Assembly: GCA_016932875.1 (NCBI GenBank)
Contig: JAFGBZ010000062.1
Span: 1 to 33,556, forward strand
Length of the DNA stretch: 33,556 bases
From: Candidatus Iainarchaeum sp.
GTDB lineage: Archaea; Iainarchaeota; Iainarchaeia; Iainarchaeales; JAFGBZ01
Direction: 5' to 3'
A program made the position numbers and the translations under genes. Of this stretch, positions 9,565-19,695 are shown one piece after another. Within the stretch, counting starts at the first letter, position 1. Each line of letters opens with the position of its first letter. The notes beneath the pieces were generated by a model that saw only the letters and a list, made by a program, of their open reading frames with translations, was not told the origin of the DNA and did not search any database.

Positions 9565-10605
9565 ATGAAAGTGCTAACTATTAATCGGAAAGAACAATTC
9601 TTTGAAGTACTTCCTGATTCAATTGAAGATTTATGGGTTTTAGAAAGATTGATTCAAGAAGGAGATTTATGTAGCGGGCAGACTGAAAGAAAGATTAAAG
9701 CAACACAAGAAGGAGAAAAGACAGTAAAGAAAGCTGTTTTTATTGAAGTGAAAGCAGAAAAAATTGAATTTCACCCTGATTCTGCAAGTTTACGCATACT
9801 TGGAGAAATAACTGCAGGACACCCAGCAGAATTAATTGAAATAAAATCCCATCACACAATTGAAGCTGAAATTGGAAAAAAAATTAAAATAAAAAAAGAA
9901 AAATTAATGCAATACCACATTGAATTATTAGAGAAAGCAAAAAAAGCTTCAATGAAAGAAAAAATTCTTGCAGTAATCCTTGATGATGAAGAAGCAGGAT
10001 TATATACTGTATCAGATTACGGCACAGAAAAAAAAGCATTAATTAAAGCAGAAAAACAAGGAAAAAGATTTAAAGCAGAAGAAAAAGGAAACAAATACTT
10101 TGAAGAAATAATTGAAAAAATTTCACAGCTTGAATCAAAAAAAATAATTATTGCAGGCCCTGGATTTACAAGAGAAAATTTAATTAAATTCATGCAAAAC
10201 AAAAAACAAAAAATGCAGATAATAAATGAACCGCTTAATTCAATTGGAAAAACAGGTTTAACTGAATTAATTAAATCAGGTAAAATGAAAGCACTGGAAA
10301 AAGAAATGGAATTAGAAAAAGAAGCATTAGCTGTAGAGGAATTAATTACTGAAATAAGCAGAGAAAACAAATTAGCTGAATATGGTTTAAATGAAGTAAA
10401 AAAAGCAATTGAATTTGGAGCAGGAAAAAAATTACTTGTATTAGATGAACTATTATTAAAAAACAGAAAAGAAATGGAAGAAATAATTAATTCAGCAGAA
10501 CAGCAAAAAACACCAGTAATAATTGTTTCAGTGAAAACAGATGCAGGAAAAAAACTCAAAGGATTAAGCGGAATTGCTGCTTTATTAAGATTTAAAATTC
10601 AGTGA
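9565..10605 (+). CDS. pelA: mRNA surveillance / ribosome rescue protein Pelota (Dom34)
   Basis: N-terminal Sm-like domain (EDLWVLERLIQEGD), ILAVILDDEEAGLYTVSDYG, GPGF, C-terminal KLLVLDELLL; 346 aa. Confidence 0.92.
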   Translation: MKVLTINRKEQFFEVLPDSIEDLWVLERLIQEGDLCSGQTERKIKATQEGEKTVKKAVFIEVKAEKIEFHPDSASLRILGEITAGHPAELIEIKSHHTIEAEIGKKIKIKKEKLMQYHIELLEKAKKASMKEKILAVILDDEEAGLYTVSDYGTEKKALIKAEKQGKRFKAEEKGNKYFEEIIEKISQLESKKIIIAGPGFTRENLIKFMQNKKQKMQIINEPLNSIGKTGLTELIKSGKMKALEKEMELEKEALAVEELITEISRENKLAEYGLNEVKKAIEFGAGKKLLVLDELLLKNRKEMEEIINSAEQQKTPVIIVSVKTDAGKKLKGLSGIAALLRFKIQ

Positions 10606-10610
10606 ATAAT

Positions 10611-10979
10611 TTATTCAATCCTGTATTCCATCCAATTAATTTTTTTATCTTTAACTAATTGTTTTATGTTTTTTTGTTTTGCACTTAACTGGGATTTATT
10701 TGTTTTAAATTCACAGAAAACTATTTTGTTTTCATCAAAAACTATTCCATCAATTGGTTTCCCTATAAAACAGAAATCCTGCGGATTAAAAGGAAAATCT
10801 TTAGTGAAAGGAATCCATTGCTCTGTTAACTGCCCGTATTTAACTGACTGGGAAATTTTCTGGGTTTTTAATTCAGTTAATTTTACTGAAAGGGAGGAAA
10901 TTTTATGGAATAAAAAAATAGTTACTCCAATTAAAATTACAAGTAAAACTAACAAAAACAACAGGAAAAAATCCATCAA
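10611..10979 (-). CDS. Membrane-anchored endonuclease related to archaeal Holliday junction resolvase
   Basis: N-terminal TM helix and nuclease-like GKPIDGIVFDENKIVFCEFKTNKSQLSAKQKNIKQLV (D..E.K pattern). Confidence 0.7.
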   Translation of the reverse strand: MMDFFLLFLLVLLVILIGVTIFLFHKISSLSVKLTELKTQKISQSVKYGQLTEQWIPFTKDFPFNPQDFCFIGKPIDGIVFDENKIVFCEFKTNKSQLSAKQKNIKQLVKDKKINWMEYRIE

Positions 10980-11060
10980 CTCACTTAACTTTCAAATTCA
11001 ATTAAACAACTTTTCTTTTTGCATCTGTGCTTTTTCTTTTTTTAAAAGAAAAAGTCAGGT

Positions 11061-11408
11061 TTAGTAATATTTTGTTCCGTCGCCTGTTAAAATTACTAAT
11101 GAATACTTTGAACCTTTTTCTTTTGCTGCTGAAAGCAATGCAATGTGTTCTTTTCCTGAACCTGAAACAATTGATAAAGCTAATTCGCCTTCAGGAAGTT
11201 TTTCCATTATTTCTTTTTTAATTATTTCAAATCCTGCTCTGCTGTTAACAAGAATCCAGTTTGCTTCTTTTGATGGTTTAAAGTTTTCTTTACCCCAGTC
11301 ATTTGAAATAAGGTAAATTCCATCCCATTCTTCTTCAGCAATCAAACGAGCCACATGTCCCCATGTTCCTTTGCCCATTCCAAGAACTGCAACTAAACTT
11401 TTTCCCAT
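11061..11408 (-). CDS. Conserved archaeal hypothetical protein, possible Rossmann/CARF-like fold
   Basis: VAVLGMGKGTWGHVARLI N-terminus, VSGSGKEHIALLSAAKEKG; 115 aa. Confidence 0.45.
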   Translation of the reverse strand: MGKSLVAVLGMGKGTWGHVARLIAEEEWDGIYLISNDWGKENFKPSKEANWILVNSRAGFEIIKKEIMEKLPEGELALSIVSGSGKEHIALLSAAKEKGSKYSLVILTGDGTKYY

Positions 11409-11530
11409 AAAATAACCCCCAAAAAAGTATATAGAATTCTATATTATTAATATTATATAAAGATAATGGATTTAAAAGAATTAAAAAAAATAAAAGGAAT
11501 TGAAGGTTTATTTTAGAAATAAGGATTAAA

Positions 11531-13114
11531 TCAGCGTTTTTTAAGGTTTTTAAACATGTAAACGCCTTTTTTAGAGTAATTAAATTTTTCTTTATAATAA
11601 TTTTTTACTCCTAATCCTGAAATAATAATCATTTTCTTTTTATCAAATTCATTTAATGCAAGCTCTTCAGCTTTATTGATTAATAATTGTCCTATTCCTT
11701 TATGCTGTACTGCGGTTTCTTTATGTTTTCCTACTGCAAGGGCTTCACCGTAAACATGCAGTTCTCTTATCAAAGCTGTTTCTGAATCAATTTCTTTTCT
11801 GAATGAAGTTGAAGGAATTCTTAATCTTGTAAATCCTGCAAGAATTTTTCTTTTTTTGTCTTCAAAGGAAATAAATAATTCTTTTCCTTTTGATGCATCA
11901 TATTTTTCAGTAAATAATTTGAATTCATTTAAATCAAATTCAGTTCCTTTTCTTGCATTAATTCCTGCTTCTCTGCATCTGATGCATTTGCATTCAGTTT
12001 TATTTTTCTTTAATTCAGTTTCAACTAATTCACGTAAATTGCTTTTAGTTACTCCTGCATCAATTAATCCTGCAGGAATGTCTCTTTGAATTCTCATAAT
12101 CCTAACCCAAGGAGGAATTTCTTCTTTTAATTTAGCAATTAATTTAGCTGCTCTTTCATTTGAAAGCGGAGTGAATTCATTTTTTTTATATAACTCATAA
12201 AGTTTTGTTCCTTTAATTACTAAACAAGGATAAATTTTCAGCATATCTGGTTTAAATTCAGGATTTGAAAAAACTTTTCTGAACATCAATAAATCTTTTT
12301 TTTCATTTGAACCATACATTCCAGGCATTAAATGATAAACTATTTTGAAAGCAGAATCCTTCAATAATTGAGTTGAATTAATTACATCTAACACTGAATG
12401 ATTTCTTTTATTCAATGAATAAATTTCATCATCAGGATTCTGAACACCTAATTCAACACGCGTTCCTCCTAATTCAAGAAATCTGTTTATTTCTTTTTTT
12501 CCGCAGTAATCAGGACGGGTTTCAAAAGTTATTCCAATTATTCTGCGCAAAGATTTTTCAGCTGAAAGTTTTGCTTCTTTAAATGAATTATTTTTCTTTT
12601 CAGTTACTGCATCTAAACAGCGTTTAACAAAATTTTTCTGATAAGAATAAGGCATTGAAGCAAGTGTTCCTCCCATTACAATTAATTCAATTTTTTCAGC
12701 TTTATGTCCTATTGCATCTAATTGTTCTATTCGATTTCTTGCCTGCTTAAATGCATTAAATTTAAACATTAATCCGCGCATTGCAGCAGGTTCTTTTCCA
12801 GTATAACTTTTAGGAGTATTTACTCCAATTCCAGTAGAACAATAAATGCATTGTCCTGGACATTTATGGGGTTTAACCATTACAGCAATTATCTGCACTC
12901 CTGAAATTGAACGCGTGGATTTAATTGAAAGAAATTGCTTTGCTTTTTCAGAAGGGTTTTTAGTTAATGAAAGCAAATCAGGGTTTGTAGGAATTTTTTT
13001 AACTGAATGTTTTCTGCATAAAATCATTTTTTTTAAATTTAATTCTTTAAATGACTTTATTTTACCTGAATCAATTAAATCATTTAATTCTAAAACAAAG
13101 GATTCAATAGACAA
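11531..13114 (-). CDS. elp3: tRNA uridine(34) carboxymethylation enzyme Elp3 (radical SAM plus GNAT)
   Basis: CPGQCIYCSTGI radical-SAM cluster, KSYTGKEPAAMRG, ETRPDYC, C-terminal GNAT HKGIGQLLINKAEELA. Confidence 0.95.
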   Translation of the reverse strand: MSIESFVLELNDLIDSGKIKSFKELNLKKMILCRKHSVKKIPTNPDLLSLTKNPSEKAKQFLSIKSTRSISGVQIIAVMVKPHKCPGQCIYCSTGIGVNTPKSYTGKEPAAMRGLMFKFNAFKQARNRIEQLDAIGHKAEKIELIVMGGTLASMPYSYQKNFVKRCLDAVTEKKNNSFKEAKLSAEKSLRRIIGITFETRPDYCGKKEINRFLELGGTRVELGVQNPDDEIYSLNKRNHSVLDVINSTQLLKDSAFKIVYHLMPGMYGSNEKKDLLMFRKVFSNPEFKPDMLKIYPCLVIKGTKLYELYKKNEFTPLSNERAAKLIAKLKEEIPPWVRIMRIQRDIPAGLIDAGVTKSNLRELVETELKKNKTECKCIRCREAGINARKGTEFDLNEFKLFTEKYDASKGKELFISFEDKKRKILAGFTRLRIPSTSFRKEIDSETALIRELHVYGEALAVGKHKETAVQHKGIGQLLINKAEELALNEFDKKKMIIISGLGVKNYYKEKFNYSKKGVYMFKNLKKR

Positions 13115-13120
13115 CTGAAA

Positions 13121-13909
13121 TCACATTAAATAGCCTGCAAGCACATTAATTAAATTAAATGGAATCAATGAAATTGAATAAACTGGAAACCCTGCAAGAA
13201 AAGCATAAAATTTTCCTTCAAGCGAAGGCTTTGAATTCATTACTGCATTAAGTGAAACAAGAATTTTTTTATTTTCATTTAAAAAATTAAATTTAAACTG
13301 TCTTCTTTCAGTCTGCTGAGGAACAACTTTAACATTTAATTCTTTAACTGAATTAGCCGGAACAATAAATGAAACTGCTTCAGTCCATGTTCTTGGAAGA
13401 GATGATTCCATTAAAATTTCCTGAGAACAAATTGAATTATTTGAAACAATCAATAAATACTTTGAAGATTCGCCTGTTTTTCCTTCAACAAAAAGAGCAG
13501 GAGAAGAAGCAAGAATTAATTGTTCATTAGTGATTATAACTTTTAAAGTAAAAGATTCTTTTTCAACTGATTTTAATGGAGCTGAAAGAATTAAATTAAT
13601 ATTATAAATATTCGGCAAAGTTGTTTCAGGAATTTTAATTAAAACTTCAATTGTTTTATCATTTTTGCCTGAAGATACAAGCTCCCAGCCTGAAGGAAGC
13701 ATTACATCAGCTTTTTCCCATAATAAGCCGTCTTCACGGTAAGAGTTGTCTGAAACAATTAATTTAAGCGTTTGTCCAGGCATTGCTTTGCCTAATTCAA
13801 TTGAATCATTTGCCTGCAGATGGCTTTCAATTGGAATTAAAATCAATGAATCAGCAAAACAATTAACTGAAAAAAGCAATAAAACTAATAAAACAGTTTT
13901 TTTAAACAT
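13121..13909 (-). CDS. Exported hypothetical protein with signal peptide and C-terminal hydrophobic segment
   Basis: MFKKTVLLVLLLFSVNCFADS signal peptide; beta-rich Ig/NEW3-like middle; C-terminal TM-like segment. Confidence 0.5.
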   Translation of the reverse strand: MFKKTVLLVLLLFSVNCFADSLILIPIESHLQANDSIELGKAMPGQTLKLIVSDNSYREDGLLWEKADVMLPSGWELVSSGKNDKTIEVLIKIPETTLPNIYNINLILSAPLKSVEKESFTLKVIITNEQLILASSPALFVEGKTGESSKYLLIVSNNSICSQEILMESSLPRTWTEAVSFIVPANSVKELNVKVVPQQTERRQFKFNFLNENKKILVSLNAVMNSKPSLEGKFYAFLAGFPVYSISLIPFNLINVLAGYLM

Positions 13910-13975
13910 TCAACTCCCCCATAATATAACTAAATATATGAGCAAAACTTAAAAATGAATTTGAGGGGTTAAAAA

Positions 13976-14557
13976 ATGCCTAAAACAAGGTTTGAAATGA
14001 TTAAAGAACGGCATAGAAAAACATTTGAAGAAGCTTTAAGCAAAGGAAAAATCGATGAGCCCTTGCTTGAATTATGCGAATTTATTTCAAAAACAAAAAA
14101 TTATTTTACAAGCAGCCATTGCTCTGGAAGAATAATGCTTTTAAATTCTGATTTAAATGAAGAAAAAAAAGAAGCAGCTTTTTACAGAAAATGGCATAGA
14201 AAAGTTGAATTCAAGGAATTAATGAATGCATTAACTGAATGCAGTCATCCTTTATGGTTTAAAATGGAGCCATTCATTCTTCACATCGGATGCGGAACAA
14301 TGGAAAATGCAAAAAAATTAATTGAATTAAAAGACAAATCAGGAATTAAACGCGGAGGAATAATGGTTTTAAGCGAAGGAAAAATAATTCTTGAATTAAC
14401 TGGAACACAATACATTAGTGTTCCATTAAAAGACAAAAAAATGCTTTTAGATGAACAAGCATTAAAAATAGTTCTTGAAACAGCAAATAAAAAAATGGAT
14501 AAAAACTTTGAACAAATTAAAAGACTTACAATAAATGCAAAAAAAATGCTGAAATGA
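13976..14557 (+). CDS. taw3: tRNA wybutosine-synthesis methyltransferase Taw3/TYW3 family
   Basis: FISKTKNYFTSSHCSGRIML, WHRKV, WFKMEPFILHIGCGTMENAKKL, SGIKRGGIMV. Confidence 0.9.
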   Translation: MPKTRFEMIKERHRKTFEEALSKGKIDEPLLELCEFISKTKNYFTSSHCSGRIMLLNSDLNEEKKEAAFYRKWHRKVEFKELMNALTECSHPLWFKMEPFILHIGCGTMENAKKLIELKDKSGIKRGGIMVLSEGKIILELTGTQYISVPLKDKKMLLDEQALKIVLETANKKMDKNFEQIKRLTINAKKMLK

Positions 14558-14596
14558 AAAAATAAATTAAAATTAAAAAAATTTAAAGTGAATTAA

Positions 14597-15103
14597 ATGC
14601 GCTGTTTTATTGCATTGAATTTATCAAATAAAGCAAAAAAAGAAATTAATGAATTAAATGAATTGATTGATGAAAAAAAATTCAGAAAAGTAAAAGAAGA
14701 AAATTTTCATATTACAATGCGTTTTTTAGGCGAAATAAGCGAAGAAAAAGCATTTGAATTAAGCAGGAAATTAAATGAAATTAAATTTAATGAATTTGAA
14801 ATTGAATTAAATGAAGCAGGCTTTTTCGGATTAAATGTTTTATGGATTGCTTCAAAAGAAAAAGAAAAATTAAATGAATTAAATGAAAAATTGAATGAAT
14901 TAATTGGAGAAGATAAAAGATTTCATGCACATGTAACTCTTGCAAGAAACAGAAATGCTGAAAAAAAAGAATTTAAGGAAGCAGTTGAAAAATTAAGGGA
15001 AAAAAAGTTTTCAATTAAATCAAAAATTAATTCAATTGATTTAATGGAATCAGAATTAACAAGCAAAGGAAGCAAATACAAAAAAATTAATTTAAAAAAT
15101 TAA
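14597..15103 (+). CDS. thpR: RNA 2',3'-cyclic phosphodiesterase (2H family)
   Basis: Two HxT/H motifs, HITMRFLG and HAHVTLAR; MRCFIALNLS N-terminus. Confidence 0.92.
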   Translation: MRCFIALNLSNKAKKEINELNELIDEKKFRKVKEENFHITMRFLGEISEEKAFELSRKLNEIKFNEFEIELNEAGFFGLNVLWIASKEKEKLNELNEKLNELIGEDKRFHAHVTLARNRNAEKKEFKEAVEKLREKKFSIKSKINSIDLMESELTSKGSKYKKINLKN

Positions 15104-16674
15104 AATTTCGGTGAAACATTATTCACTACATTTTCAAGAATTTCTTCCGGGTTATGATAATATTTCTGAATTATTGTTTCAACCTGTGGAGTTGAAGTGA
15201 TTTTGTTTGAAACCAGCCAGTCAAGGATGCGTTTTCTTATTCCTATTTCCTGAAGTACTTCTTTTTTTGTTTTAGCAGTTCTTTCAGCAAGCAGTTCAAT
15301 TGTATGGCTTGGAATATTTGTTCTCTTTATTTCATCTGACTGTTTATCCCATTCAAAAACATTTGCAAGCAATGGTTTTCCTTCAAGAGAAGTTAATTCA
15401 GTTATCTGATTCATTCGTCTAATAATCCCTTTTCCGCGGATATAATATTTGGATTGAACTAAAATCAAATCAAGCAAGGGAATCATTGATTCAGGAACAC
15501 TCATTGGATTTGATTCTAATCTAATCAATAAATCTTTTGCAGTATTTGAATGCAATGTACCCATGCTTCCTTTATGTCCTGTATCCATTGCAACAAATAA
15601 AGTCTGAGCTTCTTCTCCGCGGACTTCGCCTAAAATTATTCTGTCAGGACGCATTCTTAAAGAATTTTTCAATAAATCATTCATTGAAACTTCCTGCAGT
15701 TCCCTTATACGTGGTTTTGCTTCCATCTGCACCCAATTTTCTCTGGAACCCAAATGCAGTTCAAGAGTATCTTCAATTGTAATTATTCTGTCGCTGTAAC
15801 GAATGAAACTTGTAAGCACATTAAGGGTTGCAGTTTTTCCGCTTCCTGTTCCGCCTGAAATAATCATATTCATTGGCTCAATGTTAAGCCCTTCAACCAT
15901 AACCCATAAAAATGCAGCAACATCTGAAGAAAGAGTTTTATTATTAATTAAATCAATTACAGATAAAGGAATATGAGTAAATTTTCTTATTGTAAGAGTT
16001 GCACCAAAAGGAGTAACATAGGAATCTGTTGCATTTGCTCTGCTTCCATCAGGAAGTCTTGCATCCAATAAAGGCGCATTTTCTGAAATTTTTCTTCCGC
16101 AAGTTTCAGCAATCTTTGCAATTAAATCATCTAAATATTGTTTGCTTGAAATCATCAGATTTGTTTTGCATAAACCATAACGTTTATGATAAACATAAAT
16201 TGGTTTTTTTGCACCATTAATCATTACTTCTTCAAGTTTTTCATCTTCAATTAATGAAGCAATTAATCCATAACCAACTGATTCATCAATAAGCCTTGAA
16301 GAAAAAATTAATGGATCAGAAACATCTTTCACATATTTTTTCAAAAGCAAGGAAAGAGAACGCTTTAAATCAGAATAAAGTTCAGGATTTAATAGTTTTG
16401 ATTTTCCATCAACAGGATTTAAAATGCGGATTATTAATTCATTAAGTTCAGAAAAAAAATCCGATGAAATGCCTTTAATTTTTGAAGAAGACATTAAATT
16501 AGAACCGCTTATTGAATGTGCAAGAAAAGAAAAAATAACCTGCTCTTTCTCAGTGAATTCAGGAAATGAAACAACATAGAAATTCTGGGGAAAACCTTCA
16601 AAAATTTCAACTGAATCATATGACTCAAGTATTTTTCCTTTAATATCTTCAATCCCTGAATTCTTTTTAACCAA
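15100..16674 (-). CDS. Type II/IV secretion-system ATPase (archaeal pilus assembly)
   Basis: Walker A GGTGSGKTATLN, TIEDTLEL, RMRPDRIILGEVRGEEA, MDTGHKGSMGTLHSN. Confidence 0.93.
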   Translation of the reverse strand: MVKKNSGIEDIKGKILESYDSVEIFEGFPQNFYVVSFPEFTEKEQVIFSFLAHSISGSNLMSSSKIKGISSDFFSELNELIIRILNPVDGKSKLLNPELYSDLKRSLSLLLKKYVKDVSDPLIFSSRLIDESVGYGLIASLIEDEKLEEVMINGAKKPIYVYHKRYGLCKTNLMISSKQYLDDLIAKIAETCGRKISENAPLLDARLPDGSRANATDSYVTPFGATLTIRKFTHIPLSVIDLINNKTLSSDVAAFLWVMVEGLNIEPMNMIISGGTGSGKTATLNVLTSFIRYSDRIITIEDTLELHLGSRENWVQMEAKPRIRELQEVSMNDLLKNSLRMRPDRIILGEVRGEEAQTLFVAMDTGHKGSMGTLHSNTAKDLLIRLESNPMSVPESMIPLLDLILVQSKYYIRGKGIIRRMNQITELTSLEGKPLLANVFEWDKQSDEIKRTNIPSHTIELLAERTAKTKKEVLQEIGIRKRILDWLVSNKITSTPQVETIIQKYYHNPEEILENVVNNVSPKF

Positions 16675-16745
16675 ATAAAACCACTGTTTAAAAAAGTGTT
16701 AAACATATATTTATTTTTATCAATTCACATTATATTGAATGAAAA

Positions 16746-18122
16746 GTGATTAATATAAAGAAATTGCTTGAAAAAACCCTGAAAAAAATAAAGCCGATAG
16801 AAAAAGAGTTAAAAGAAGAAAAAAAATTCACTGAAGAAATCATTGAAAAAATACAGAAATTAAATCCAAACATACAAGAAACAGTGCTTGCAGGCTCTCT
16901 TTCACGGGAAACCCATCTGAAAGGAGACAGGGATTTTGATATCTTTATTTTATTTGATTCAAAAATGCCTTTAAAAGAATTTGAATTCCAAGCAATTGAA
17001 ACAGGGAAAAAATTTTTTAAAGGACATAAATGGGAAAAAGCCTATTCACAGCATCCTTACATTAAAGGAGAAATAAACGGATTCAAAATAGAAGTTGTTC
17101 CAAGCTATAAAATAAGCGGAACAGAATTAATGCAGAGCGCTGTTGACAGGACTCCTTTTCATACAAAATATTTGGAAAGAAAATTAACTGAAAAACAAAA
17201 AGATGAAGTAAGATTATTAAAAAAATTTTTGAAGGGAATTAATGCTTACGGCGCTGAATTGAAAACAAATTCAATGCCAGGATATTTAACTGAACTGCTT
17301 ATACTGAACTATGGTTCATTTGAAAATACTTTAAAGGAAGTAAGCAAATGGAAAACCATTCAGATAATTGACTTGGAAAAACAATTAACTGAAGAAGAAG
17401 CAAAAAAATTTGATTCACCTTTAATTGTAATTGACCCAGTGGATAAAACAAGGAATGTTGCAGCAGCAGTTTCAATGAATCAGAAAGCAAGATTTATTGC
17501 AGCGGCACGCGAGTTTTTGAAAAAACCAAGCGAAAAATTCTTTTTTGAACATAAAAGAAAAATATTGAATAAAAGCAAAATAAAGGAATTTTTGAAAAAA
17601 AAAGAATTAATTGCATTAAAAATAAATTACCCTAAAGGAGAGCTTGCAGATAATGTTTGGGGGCAGTTAAAAAGATTAAGCAAAAAAATCGCAAACGCGC
17701 TTGAAGAAAAAGAATTCATTGTTTACAGATTTGATGAATGGACTGATGAAAAAAAAGAAATGATTATAATGCTTGAACTTGAATCACTTGTTCTGCAGAA
17801 AACAAAAAAATTAATTGGACCAGAAATAACCCAAGAAGAACATGTGAATAAATTCCTTGAAGCCCATAAAAAAAAGCTTTCGGGACCAAGAATTGAAAAA
17901 GCAAGAATAATCCTTGAAGGAGAAAGAAAATACATTAAAGCAAATAAATTCATTGAAGATTTCATTAAAAAAACAAGCAAAGAAGGAAAAACAGCAATAA
18001 ATAAACCGCTTAAAAAACCAGTAATACTTAATGAAAAACAAATAATGCAGTTATTTGATTCAGATAAGCAATTTGCAAGGTTTTTATCTGATTATTTGAT
18101 TGGAAAAGAAGTATTCTATTAA
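16746..18122 (+). CDS. cca: CCA tRNA nucleotidyltransferase, archaeal class I
   Basis: AGSLSRETHLKGDRDFDIFILF nucleotidyltransferase motif, EVVPSYKI; GTG start. Confidence 0.93.
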   Translation: MINIKKLLEKTLKKIKPIEKELKEEKKFTEEIIEKIQKLNPNIQETVLAGSLSRETHLKGDRDFDIFILFDSKMPLKEFEFQAIETGKKFFKGHKWEKAYSQHPYIKGEINGFKIEVVPSYKISGTELMQSAVDRTPFHTKYLERKLTEKQKDEVRLLKKFLKGINAYGAELKTNSMPGYLTELLILNYGSFENTLKEVSKWKTIQIIDLEKQLTEEEAKKFDSPLIVIDPVDKTRNVAAAVSMNQKARFIAAAREFLKKPSEKFFFEHKRKILNKSKIKEFLKKKELIALKINYPKGELADNVWGQLKRLSKKIANALEEKEFIVYRFDEWTDEKKEMIIMLELESLVLQKTKKLIGPEITQEEHVNKFLEAHKKKLSGPRIEKARIILEGERKYIKANKFIEDFIKKTSKEGKTAINKPLKKPVILNEKQIMQLFDSDKQFARFLSDYLIGKEVFY

Positions 18123-18183
18123 TCAATTCCCTTAAATTAATTTTCTTCTTTCAGTTAAGCATAATTAATGGGGGTTGATTTAA

Positions 18184-19497
18184 TTGAAAAAAAAAGTAAT
18201 TATTCTTGGCGCTGCAGGGCGTGACTTCCATAATTTCAATACTTATTACAGAGACAATGCTAATTATGAAGTTGTTGCTTTCACCGCAGAACAAATTCCA
18301 GGAATTGATGACAAAAAATATCCTGCTGAATTAGCAGGAAAAAATTATCCTAACGGAATACAAATTTACTCTGAAAAAGAACTTTCTGGATTAATAAAAA
18401 AATTCAATGTAGATGAAGTAGTATTATCTTACTCTGATTTACCTTATGAATATGTAATGAATCGCTCTGCATTAGTTAATGCAGAAGGAGCAAATTTTGT
18501 TTTGCTTGGAACAAAAGACACGCAGATTAAATCCAATAAAAAAGTAATTGGAGTATGCGCTGTAAGAACTGGTTGCGGAAAAAGCCAGACTTCAAGAGCA
18601 ATAGTAAAAATACTTAAAAATCATGGAATTAAAGCAGCAGCAATAAGACATCCAATGCCTTACGGGGATTTAGTTAAACAAAAAGTACAGGCATTCAGAG
18701 AAATGAATGATTTAAAAAAACATGAATGCACCATTGAAGAAATGGAAGAATATGAACCATATATTGCTGAAGGATTAAGCATTTTTGCAGGAGTAGATTA
18801 CGGAGCAATATTAAAAGAAGCAGAAAAAGAAGCTGACTTAATTTTATGGGACGGCGGAAACAATGATTTCTCTTTTTATAAAACAGATTTACTGATTACA
18901 GTTGCAGACCCATTACGCGCAGGACATGAAGTAAGCTATTATCCAGGAGAAGTTAATTTCAGAGCAGCAGATATAATTTTAATAAATAAAATTAATTCAG
19001 CTAAACCAGAACAAATTAAATTAATTGAAGATAATGCAAAAAAAGTTAATCCAAAAGCAAAAATCATTAAAGCAGATTCAGTGCTTGAACTAGAAGAAAA
19101 AATTGATTTAAAAGGAAAAAAAGTTCTTGTGGTTGAAGACGGCCCAACAGTAACTCATGGAGGAATGGGAATCGGAGCAGGATATGTTTATGCAAAAGAA
19201 CACGGAGCAGAAATAATTGATGCGACAAAAAACTCTGTTGGATTAATTAAATCAACTTTTGAAAAATACAATCACTTGAAAAATGTGCTTCCAGCAATGG
19301 GTTACTCTGAACAGCAAGTAAAAGATTTAGAAACAACAATCAATAACACTGAATGCGATTTAGTTGTTTCAGGAACTCCAATTGATTTAAACAGATTAGT
19401 GAAAGCAAACAAAAAAATCGTGCACGTAAAATACGCTTTAAGCGATAAAGCAAAAAAAGAACTAGAAGAAGAATTAAAGAAAAGAGGATTTATTTAA
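18184..19497 (+). CDS. Cyclic 2,3-diphosphoglycerate synthetase-like / COG2403-type GTPase family
   Basis: VIILGAAGRDFHNFNTYYRDN, VRTGCGKSQTSRA, DGGNNDFSFYKTDLLI; TTG start. Confidence 0.7.
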   Translation: MKKKVIILGAAGRDFHNFNTYYRDNANYEVVAFTAEQIPGIDDKKYPAELAGKNYPNGIQIYSEKELSGLIKKFNVDEVVLSYSDLPYEYVMNRSALVNAEGANFVLLGTKDTQIKSNKKVIGVCAVRTGCGKSQTSRAIVKILKNHGIKAAAIRHPMPYGDLVKQKVQAFREMNDLKKHECTIEEMEEYEPYIAEGLSIFAGVDYGAILKEAEKEADLILWDGGNNDFSFYKTDLLITVADPLRAGHEVSYYPGEVNFRAADIILINKINSAKPEQIKLIEDNAKKVNPKAKIIKADSVLELEEKIDLKGKKVLVVEDGPTVTHGGMGIGAGYVYAKEHGAEIIDATKNSVGLIKSTFEKYNHLKNVLPAMGYSEQQVKDLETTINNTECDLVVSGTPIDLNRLVKANKKIVHVKYALSDKAKKELEEELKKRGFI

Positions 19498-19504
19498 TCC
19501 TCTT
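19482..19504 (+). terminator. Inverted repeat at the cpgS-like CDS 3' end
   Basis: AAGAGGATT-TATTT-AATCCTCTT followed by a T-rich tract; overlaps the stop codon. Confidence 0.4.
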
Positions 19505-19575
19505 CTTTCTGTTTTTTTAATAGCTCACTTAAAAGAAATAATTTAAAAAACTGTGTCACTAAAAATTAATGCATT

Positions 19576-19649
19576 GCACTCGTAGCGTAATGGTAGCGTT
19601 CGAGCCTTCCAAGCTCGCGGTTCGGGTTCGAATCCCGGCGAGTGCACCA
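19576..19649 (+). tRNA. tRNA-Gly(TCC), 3' CCA encoded
   Basis: GCACTCG...CGAGTGC acceptor, anticodon loop CTTCCAA, GGTTCGAATCCC T-arm, ACCA at 19646-19649. Confidence 0.96.
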
Positions 19650-19695
19650 TTTTTTTCTAAAAACTATTAAATACTTCTTTTGAATTAAAGATAAT

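Noticed and set aside
10017-10559. 180-aa minus-strand ORF
   Set aside because: Antisense of pelota, low-complexity, no motifs.
11030-11054. CTTTTTCTTTT-TTT-AAAAGAAAAAG as a third family-B repeat
   Set aside because: Hairpin and A-rich follow-up loosely resemble the family, but the second hairpin is missing; could be a simple terminator.
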